In this document: one piece after another, positions 28,688 through 35,128 of the stretch
Numbering within the stretch: position 1 is the first letter of the stretch
Layout of the letters: every line of letters begins with the position of its first letter
Assembly: GCA_049964655.1 (NCBI GenBank)
Contig: JBMFXC010000013.1
Coordinates: forward strand, 1-40,521
From: JAJZJT01 sp049964655
Lineage (GTDB): Bacteria; Actinomycetota; Acidimicrobiia; Acidimicrobiales; RAAP-2
DNA: 40,521 bases
Direction: 5' to 3'
Notes under the pieces: generated by a model
What the model was told of the DNA's origin: nothing
Databases searched by the model: none
What the model saw: only the letters and a program-made list of their open reading frames with translations
Program-made: the position numbers and the translations under genes

Positions 28688-30239
28688 GGCCCGCTGTGGC
28701 CGGGCGCGGCACCACTGGGGCGGCCCGTCCGGTGCCCTCGGCCGACGAGCCGGACGGCCCGGACTCGTGGTACTCGTCCTCGACGTTGACGGCCCAGATG
28801 TCGTGGTCGGCGCCGCGGAGGTTCTCCACCGTCAGCATCGCCGTGTACATGGAGTGGTCTTGGTTGTTGTACTTGTGCATGCCGTTGCGACCGACCGGGT
28901 GCACGTTGGCGGCAGCCCGCTCCAACCAGCGTCGGATGACTTCGACGTTGTCGCGGTAGGCGTCGTCGTAGACGGGATAGGCCTTGGGGACACGGACGAC
29001 GTAGCCGGCTTTCACGTCGGCAGCGTCCACCAGGCCGATGCGCTCGAGCTCGCCGGTCGCTCGCTCGATGAGGGCGTCGTCCGTGCTCGACCACAGCTCG
29101 TCGCCCTCGAACACGAAGTACTCGAGCCCGAGGCAGGTGAAGCCGTCCTTGACGAGGAACGGCGACCACGAGCCGAAGTTCTGGATGCGCCCGACCTTCA
29201 CGTCCGGCGAATGGACGTAGATCCAGTTGTCGGGAAAACCGCGCTCGACCGGCACGACCAGGGCAACGGTCAGGAAGTCCCGGTAGTGCAGAGCATCGGC
29301 TGCCTCGAGAACCTCGCTCGGTGGCGGCGGGTCGACGGCCCGCACCAGGGCGCTGAGCGGCATCGACGAGACGACATGGTCGGCGGCGAGACGCTCGACG
29401 GCTCCTGCCCGGTCGCGGATGGTCACACCGGTGGCGCGCCCTCCCTCGAGGTGGACGGTGTCGACAGCGGTCTCGAGCCGGATCTCCCCACCACCGGCGA
29501 CAACCTGTTCGGCGCAGACCTCCCACATCATGCCGGGGCCGTACTTGGGGTACTCGAACTCCTCGATGAGACTGGTGACTTGGGCCGACTTGCTGCGTCG
29601 GGACCCCACTAGGGAGCTGCGCACCGGTTCCCACACGGCCGTCCACAAGGACATCCCCTTGATGCGTTGCGCGCCCCAGTCGGCCGAGAGCTCCGAGGCG
29701 GAAACACCCCAGACCTTCTCGTTGTAGGTCTTGAAGAAGTGGTGGTAGAGGCGCCACCCGTAGTTCGAGACGATGTACCCCTCGAGGGTCGAGGTGTCGT
29801 GAGGAGGACGGACGCGCACCCAGAGGAACGACAGGGCACACCGGACGGCCTCCACGGGGCCGAGGTTCGAAAGGGCGTTGCCGAGCTTGATCGGGTAGTC
29901 GTAGAACTTGCCGCCGTAGTAGATGCGGCTCATGCGCGGCCGGAGCAGGATGTCCTCGGCCGGCAGCACGTCGTGCCAGAACGTCTCAACCCGACGAACC
30001 TTGGTGAAGAAGCGGTGGCCACCGATGTCGAAGCGCCAGCCGTCACGCTCGACCGTCCGACTGATCCCGCCGACCACGGTGTCGGCTTCGAGCACCGTGA
30101 CCTGGGCGTCGCCACCCGTCACCAGCTCCCGCGCCGCGGTGAGGCCGGCGGGGCCGGCGCCGATCACCACCACCGCACCGACGTCCTCGGTGGTCGTCTG
30201 GTCTTCCCCAGCTCGCCTCACTGGTTCCTGGTTCGTCAC
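28662..30239 (-). CDS. FAD-dependent oxidoreductase, UDP-galactopyranose-mutase/protoporphyrinogen-oxidase-like
   Basis: A 525-residue flavoprotein. The dinucleotide-binding loop VVVIGAGPAGLTAARELV lies at 23-40, followed by an acidic ribose-binding residue (Glu51) and the GGISRTVERDGWRFDIGGHRFFTK region (57-80) seen in amine-oxidase-like and UGM-like proteins. Such genes are common in polysaccharide clusters, where some isomerise or oxidise nucleotide sugars; exact chemistry here is unknown. The GTG at 30239 has an excellent ribosome site (GAGGAGGAG, about 7 bases upstream), which makes the longer frame from 30281 unlikely. It heads the FAD enzyme-flippase-GT4 operon. Confidence 0.88.
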   Translation of the reverse strand: MTNQEPVRRAGEDQTTTEDVGAVVVIGAGPAGLTAARELVTGGDAQVTVLEADTVVGGISRTVERDGWRFDIGGHRFFTKVRRVETFWHDVLPAEDILLRPRMSRIYYGGKFYDYPIKLGNALSNLGPVEAVRCALSFLWVRVRPPHDTSTLEGYIVSNYGWRLYHHFFKTYNEKVWGVSASELSADWGAQRIKGMSLWTAVWEPVRSSLVGSRRSKSAQVTSLIEEFEYPKYGPGMMWEVCAEQVVAGGGEIRLETAVDTVHLEGGRATGVTIRDRAGAVERLAADHVVSSMPLSALVRAVDPPPPSEVLEAADALHYRDFLTVALVVPVERGFPDNWIYVHSPDVKVGRIQNFGSWSPFLVKDGFTCLGLEYFVFEGDELWSSTDDALIERATGELERIGLVDAADVKAGYVVRVPKAYPVYDDAYRDNVEVIRRWLERAAANVHPVGRNGMHKYNNQDHSMYTAMLTVENLRGADHDIWAVNVEDEYHESGPSGSSAEGTGRAAPVVPRPATAGHGSTSRRT

Positions 30240-30341
30240 GGCAGTCGCTCCTCCTCGGCTCTCATTGTCCGCCGGGGGCAAGAGGTCCGTGGGCCCCGAT
30301 CGTGGATCACCATGCCGGGCGATGGGTGCGCCCAGCGATGC

Positions 30342-30347
30342 ACCTTA
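30342..30347 (-). promoter_or_regulatory. Candidate -10 element of the FAD enzyme-flippase-GT4 operon
   Basis: TAAGGT on the minus strand in the 201-base gap below the PIG-V-like gene would give a leader of about 96 bases. The rest of this gap shows no coding signal; no -35 box was recognised. Confidence 0.3.
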
Positions 30348-30440
30348 CCGCCTGGGTACCGCGCGTCCGAGAGCCCCGACAACCGTCGTTCATCGTCACC
30401 GTGCCGGTGGAGGTCGCTCATGGTCGGTGGTGGTCGGTGG

Positions 30441-31670
30441 TCAGGGAACGACGATGCCCAGGAAGGCCAGCAGGCCGTAGCCGACGAGCGCGGCAGCCGC
30501 CCCGACCAGGACCACTCGCCAGACCTCCGGGCGGGTGGTGACGGCGGCACCGGCGATGACGAGGGGAAAGGCGCTGAGCGCGTAGCGCTCGAAGGAGTCG
30601 AGGTTGGTCGACGACAGCGACACGACCAGCATGGCCGCGGCGAACAGCGAGTACGACGCAGGAAGGCGTCGGGCGGCGACGACCAGGAGGACCAGGGCGA
30701 GGAGCACCCAGGGGATGTGGAGGGCGCTGCCGACGTGGTGACCGTGGAGGAACGCTGCCGCGTTGTGGAGCATCGACGTGAAGGGCTGGGTGAGGGGTCC
30801 CCGGTGACCGCCTTGGGTCTGGACCTCGAAGGGGAGGAGGGCATTGCCGTAGGTCGCGCCGACCCAGGCCAGGTAGGCGCCGATCCCGGCCACGGGTGCG
30901 GCGCAGGCCACGGTGCGGACGACGAGCGACCGCACCGACGGCAGGGGGCTGTCGCTCGACGTCGCCCCTGCGGCGGCAGGCACCTGCCCGGCGGCGTTCG
31001 CACGGCGATGCCGCTGGAGCACGCCGTGCACGGCACGGGCGAGCGCCGGCTCGGTGGCCCACCAGCGTGCCGCGTACGGTCTCGCCCCTTCGACGAAGAA
31101 CGGGACGACCAGCAGCACGCCGAGCGGTCGCACGGTCCCGGCGACGAACCCGGCGCCCGCCGCCAGCCACCACCGCCCCTGGCGCACGGCCAGGAGGCCT
31201 GTCGCCGTGCAGAGAAGGAACAAGCCCTCCGAGTACCCCATCACCAGCACGTACGCTGCAGGCCCGAGGACCAACAACCAGACCGTCCGTCCGGCCATGG
31301 CCTCGTCACCGAGGTCGGTCGCGACCAGGCGGTGCACCACGGCCAGGCCGAGCAGTGTCGCCACGTTGGCGATGACGACGAGGGCGGCGCCCGTGCTCAC
31401 ACCGGGAAGGTCGGCGAGCACGCGGGCCAGCAGGGGAAAACCCGGGAAGAACCGGAGCGACTGGGTCCCTCCTGCTGCGTACCCGCCCCGTGCCAGGGTC
31501 TGGTACCAACCGGCGTCCCACGCCAGGAGCCCCTCGTGGGCCCGGAGCGCGGCCGAGGGGTTGGTCGGGTGGAGCTGACTGACGAACCGCCGGGCCAGTT
31601 CGAGCGTGGCCAGCACGACCACACGCGAGGTGAACCACGCAGGAAGGACGGCAAGCAGCAAGCGGCGCAC
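30441..31670 (-). CDS. PIG-V-like GT-C mannosyltransferase
   Basis: A membrane protein of about 409 residues with some ten helices and the pattern of the PIG-V/Mannosyl_trans2 family: WDAGWYQTLARGGY (51-64) with its acidic residue in the first outer loop, then FFPGFPLLARVL (74-85). Such enzymes transfer a sugar, usually mannose, from a polyprenyl-phosphate donor on the outer face of the membrane. I chose GTG at 31670 because MRRLLLAVLPAWFTSRV is a typical N-terminus and begins 23 bases after the upstream gene ends; a GTG at 31727 (overlapping that gene by 34 bases) is also possible. Neither has a good ribosome site. Confidence 0.85.
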   Translation of the reverse strand: MRRLLLAVLPAWFTSRVVVLATLELARRFVSQLHPTNPSAALRAHEGLLAWDAGWYQTLARGGYAAGGTQSLRFFPGFPLLARVLADLPGVSTGAALVVIANVATLLGLAVVHRLVATDLGDEAMAGRTVWLLVLGPAAYVLVMGYSEGLFLLCTATGLLAVRQGRWWLAAGAGFVAGTVRPLGVLLVVPFFVEGARPYAARWWATEPALARAVHGVLQRHRRANAAGQVPAAAGATSSDSPLPSVRSLVVRTVACAAPVAGIGAYLAWVGATYGNALLPFEVQTQGGHRGPLTQPFTSMLHNAAAFLHGHHVGSALHIPWVLLALVLLVVAARRLPASYSLFAAAMLVVSLSSTNLDSFERYALSAFPLVIAGAAVTTRPEVWRVVLVGAAAALVGYGLLAFLGIVVP

Positions 31671-31693
31671 GGGAACGGACCGGGTCGATCCGC

Positions 31694-33424
31694 TCAGGGC
31701 CGCTGTGGCGAGAACTCGTCGAGCCACATGGGCTCGTAGAAGACCTTGGCGTCGCCTCCCACCAGTGCGGCCGTCGCATAGTGGGGGTTGGCCTGGATCG
31801 ACTCGACCACCTGTTGGCACTTCGTCCCGAAGGTCTGGTACCCGGGTGCCCACACGACGAAGATCTTCCCGGTGGGACCGGCCAGCTGCTCGAGCCGGAG
31901 GGCGAAGGCCTCGGGGGACGCAGCGCGCGAGGCGGCCGCGTAGTTGACCCAGTCGACGAAAGCCGGCCCGATGTCACGGGGGAACGTCGTCTGCCGGTAG
32001 CGCCCTGGAGGAAGCAGGCGGTTGGTGGCTGGGCCGAGCTGGTCGGGACAGTAGGCCACGACGTCACCGGCCTGGGCGTGACCGGCGATCGCCCGGGCTA
32101 CCTGGCCGGCCTGGGTCCGGTTGGTCGTGATGTTGGGGATCGCCCCGACCAGACCGGCGACGACGGCGATCGCCAGGACGCTCGCCCGGATCCGCCGCGA
32201 CTGGAAGGCGGCGAGCCCGAGAGACACCAGCAGGACGACTGGCACGAAGACGACCGACGCATAGCGCGTGCTGAAGGCGCTGCGCGAGACCACACCCCCG
32301 AGGATGGCCAGGGCAAGGGTCGCCGCTACCACCCAGCCGACGGGACGCGCCCTCGGTCGGGTCTGCAGGTCGAGCTCGATGTGCCGGCGGTCGGTGGCCA
32401 GCCCGAAGACTCCGAGGGCGAGCAGGGCGAAGTAGATGAGGCCGAGCGCCCGTCCCTCGTTGGAGCTGCCCCCGGCGAACGTGGCGATGGCGTGGACCAT
32501 GGCGGCAAAGGACGCCGGCGCTGCCCACGGTGTCCCGGTGTGGCGCGCCTGGAAGAAAAAGGTGGGCAGCCACGGGACGAAGGTGATCCCACCCACCACC
32601 ACTGCAGCGAGGACCGCCCAGGCGTTGCGCCGTCGGGCCGCCGGTCCGCGTCGGGCCTGCCAGAGCAGCCAGGCCGCCACGGCGGCGAGCAGGTACAGCG
32701 CCCAGTAGTGGCTGTAGAGGAGGCAGGCGGCCACGACGGTGACGGCGACCAGGTTGCCAGGTCGTGGACGCTCGAGGGCACGGGCGACGGCCAGGTACCC
32801 GAGGACGGTGAGCAGCGCCACCAGCGCGTACATGCGCGTCTCGGTGTCGTAGTAGGCAGCGAAGGGCGAGGTGGCTACGAGGAGCAACGCCGACCAGGCG
32901 ACCGTCCGGCCACCCAGACGCCGACCGGCGAGGAAGGTCACCGGCATCGTCACGACGCCGATGACACCCGACAGGGACCGCACGGCCAGGTCGGAGTGGC
33001 CGAAGATCCCCATCCAGAAGTGGAGCAGGACGTAGAAGAGCGGAGGGGCGCCGTCTCGACGAAGGAGGGCGGGGATGTGCGACACCGGTTGTCCGGCGAT
33101 GTCCACGGTGAGCGCCTCGTCGAGCCAGAGGTCCGAGCGGGTCCAGAAGCGGAGCACGACGGCGAAGGCCAGGACGAGGCCGATGCCCACGGCGATGGCG
33201 AGGGAGACCGGACGGGGGAACGGCCGCCCCTCGGGGTCGCTCACCCCGGCGTCGGGTTCCCGTCTGGACGGTGCCGCGTCGGCCGTGCCGACCGGGGTTG
33301 CCGCGTCGGCCGGGGCTGCCTCGCCGCCGCTCGACGGTTCGTCCGTGTCGGTGAGCGACACCTCCGCCTCGGTCGCGCCAAGGGCCGTGGGGATGACGCG
33401 CGGAGCCGAGTCCATGGAGCGCAT
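31694..33424 (-). CDS. GT39/ArnT-like GT-C glycosyltransferase
   Basis: A 576-residue protein with a disordered Ala/Pro/Asp-rich cytosolic N-terminus (1-70) and about eleven membrane helices, plus a soluble C-terminal part of about 130 residues. The first outer loop has SDLWLDEALTVDIA (Asp102-Glu103), the acidic pair used for catalysis in protein-mannosyl-/ArnT-type transferases, followed by DGAPPLFYVLLHFWM. The donor is expected to be a polyprenyl-phosphate sugar. ATG at 33424 is chosen; ATG at 33415 is close by. It is first in a two-gene unit with the PIG-V-like gene and lies 164 bases downstream of rpsA. Confidence 0.88.
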   Translation of the reverse strand: MRSMDSAPRVIPTALGATEAEVSLTDTDEPSSGGEAAPADAATPVGTADAAPSRREPDAGVSDPEGRPFPRPVSLAIAVGIGLVLAFAVVLRFWTRSDLWLDEALTVDIAGQPVSHIPALLRRDGAPPLFYVLLHFWMGIFGHSDLAVRSLSGVIGVVTMPVTFLAGRRLGGRTVAWSALLLVATSPFAAYYDTETRMYALVALLTVLGYLAVARALERPRPGNLVAVTVVAACLLYSHYWALYLLAAVAAWLLWQARRGPAARRRNAWAVLAAVVVGGITFVPWLPTFFFQARHTGTPWAAPASFAAMVHAIATFAGGSSNEGRALGLIYFALLALGVFGLATDRRHIELDLQTRPRARPVGWVVAATLALAILGGVVSRSAFSTRYASVVFVPVVLLVSLGLAAFQSRRIRASVLAIAVVAGLVGAIPNITTNRTQAGQVARAIAGHAQAGDVVAYCPDQLGPATNRLLPPGRYRQTTFPRDIGPAFVDWVNYAAASRAASPEAFALRLEQLAGPTGKIFVVWAPGYQTFGTKCQQVVESIQANPHYATAALVGGDAKVFYEPMWLDEFSPQRP

Positions 33425-33588
33425 GGTAGCGATCTCGTCAGCCTCGCCCGGATCGGCCTGCGGCGAGATCCCCGCCCGTCCTCCGGGGCTCCGGTCGACC
33501 AGCGTGGCTCCGATCAGGCCGGCAAGCCGAGCCCGTCGGTTCGACGACCTCGCCCTCGCCTCGCCGGGTCGCCGACTTGCGGGCTACC

Positions 33589-34995
33589 TCACTCGGCTGC
33601 CGGTGCCTCGCCGGTCGGCTCGGCAGAGCCGGCGTCGCCCTCCGGCTCGGCGGAGCCGGCGTCGCCCTCCGGGGCTCCGTGCTCGATGACGTACTCCGCC
33701 CACGCCGCCTGGGCTTCGGTCTCCGGCGTGAAGTCCGACTCGCCGTAGTCGAAGGGGCCGATGTAGTTCCCCTCTTCGTCGTAGGCGTGCTCGCCGAAGG
33801 CTTCGCGGTACTCCTCGGACACCTCGCCGCCTTCGGCGGCCTGTTTGATCGACAGGCTGATACGGCGACGCTGGAGGTCGATGTCGATGATCTTGACCCA
33901 CAGCTCCTCGCCCGGGCTCACCACCTGCTCGGGAAGGTCGACGTGGTGCACGGCCATCTCCGAGATGTGGACGAGACCCTCGATGCCGTCGCCGACCTGC
34001 ACGAAGGCACCAAAGGGGACGAGCTTGGTGATCCGCCCGTAGACGAGCTCGCCCACCTGGTGGCTGTCGGCGAACTCCTGCCAGGGGTCAGCCTGGGTGG
34101 CCTTGAGCGACAGGCTGATCCGCTCCTTGGACAAGTCCACGTCGAGGACCTCGACTTCGACCTCGTCACCGACGGAGACCACCGACGAGGGGTGGTCGAC
34201 GTGCTTCCACGACAGCTCGGAGACGTGCACCAGGCCGTCCATCCCGCCCAGGTCGACGAACGCCCCGAAGTTGACCACGGACGACACGACGCCGCGGCGC
34301 CGCTCACCCGGCTTGAGGTTGACCAAGAACTCGCCGCGCTGCTCCTTCTGGGTCTCCTCCAGCCACGCGCGTCGGGAGAGGACCACGTTGTTGCGGTTGC
34401 GGTCGAGCTCGATGATCTTGGCCTCGATGGTCCGCCCGACGTACGGCTGCAGTTCGCGCACCCTGCGGAGCTCGACGAGGGAAGCCGGCAGGAAGCCGCG
34501 CAGGCCGATGTCGACGATGAGGCCGCCCTTGACCACTTCGATGACCGGGCCGCTCACCACCTGGTCTGCTTCCTTCAGCTTCTCGATGGTGCCCCAGGCC
34601 CGCTCGTACTGGGCTCGCTTCTTCGACAGGATGAGCCGACCGTCCTTGTCCTCCTTCTGGAGGACCAGGGCTTCCACCCGGTCGCCGAGGGAGACGACCT
34701 CGGACGGGTCGACGACGTTGCGGATCGACAGCTCCCGCACCGGGATGACGCCCTCGGACTTGAACCCGATGTCGAGCAGGACCTCGTCGCGGTCGATCTT
34801 GACCACCGTGCCCTCGACCAGGTCCCCGTCGTCGAACTCGACGATGGTGCCCACCATGGCGTCTTCGAGCGACGCACCGCCGAGGTCGTCCTCGACGATC
34901 GGACGAGGAACGTAGTGGCCCTCGGCGTCGAAGTGGCCCATCGCCTCGGACGACAGGACAGCGGTGGCCGAGGGGGCAGGGGTCTCTTCGGACAT
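33589..34995 (-). CDS. rpsA: 30S ribosomal protein S1
   Basis: A 468-residue mRNA-binding ribosomal protein with four S1/OB-fold domains at about 48-115, 133-200, 217-288 and 303-373; the last two carry the clear GAFVDLGGMDGLVHVSEL and GAFVQVGDGIEGLVHISEM signatures. Four domains are usual for actinobacterial S1. An acidic tail of about 95 residues ends with two copies of a GDAGSAEP-type repeat. ATG at 34995 is chosen because MSEETPAPS gives a normal N-terminus; the Shine-Dalgarno is weak. It follows polA by 133 bases with its own candidate promoter, as in M. tuberculosis. Confidence 0.97.
   Translation of the reverse strand: MSEETPAPSATAVLSSEAMGHFDAEGHYVPRPIVEDDLGGASLEDAMVGTIVEFDDGDLVEGTVVKIDRDEVLLDIGFKSEGVIPVRELSIRNVVDPSEVVSLGDRVEALVLQKEDKDGRLILSKKRAQYERAWGTIEKLKEADQVVSGPVIEVVKGGLIVDIGLRGFLPASLVELRRVRELQPYVGRTIEAKIIELDRNRNNVVLSRRAWLEETQKEQRGEFLVNLKPGERRRGVVSSVVNFGAFVDLGGMDGLVHVSELSWKHVDHPSSVVSVGDEVEVEVLDVDLSKERISLSLKATQADPWQEFADSHQVGELVYGRITKLVPFGAFVQVGDGIEGLVHISEMAVHHVDLPEQVVSPGEELWVKIIDIDLQRRRISLSIKQAAEGGEVSEEYREAFGEHAYDEEGNYIGPFDYGESDFTPETEAQAAWAEYVIEHGAPEGDAGSAEPEGDAGSAEPTGEAPAAE
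33617..33670. repeat. Two tandem 27-bp repeats at the 3' end of rpsA
   Basis: Units 33617-33643 and 33644-33670 differ at one base and encode the repeated acidic GDAGSAEP(E) tail of S1. Each unit also contains a short inverted repeat (GGCTC/GAGCC), so the mRNA end may form hairpins. Confidence 0.85.
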
Positions 34996-35046
34996 GGGGG
35001 TGAGGTCGCTCGCTTTCCGGACGGGACCCGGTCTCCGACGGGACCG

Positions 35047-35060
35047 GGCAGTGCACTGCC
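35047..35060. promoter_or_regulatory. 14-bp perfect palindrome in the rpsA leader
   Basis: GGCAGTGCACTGCC lies between the candidate rpsA -10 element and the start codon, about 13-26 bases into the predicted leader. It could be a repressor site or fold in RNA. rpsA is autoregulated in E. coli, but by a different and larger structure, so this is only a candidate. Confidence 0.4.
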
Positions 35061-35079
35061 GCATGGGTACGGCTCGACC

Positions 35080-35085
35080 ATGCTA
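35080..35085 (-). promoter_or_regulatory. Candidate -10 element of rpsA
   Basis: TAGCAT on the minus strand in the polA-rpsA gap gives a leader of about 78 bases. No -35 hexamer is clear. A strong separate promoter is expected for a ribosomal protein gene. Confidence 0.5.
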
Positions 35086-35128
35086 GCCGCGTCTCGCCGT
35101 GACCAGCCCCGCCGCGGTCACTTCGCCG

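Noticed and set aside
29667..31739. 690-codon plus-strand open frame
   Set aside because: Covers parts of the FAD enzyme and PIG-V-like gene on the other strand and crosses their intergenic region; no domain seen.
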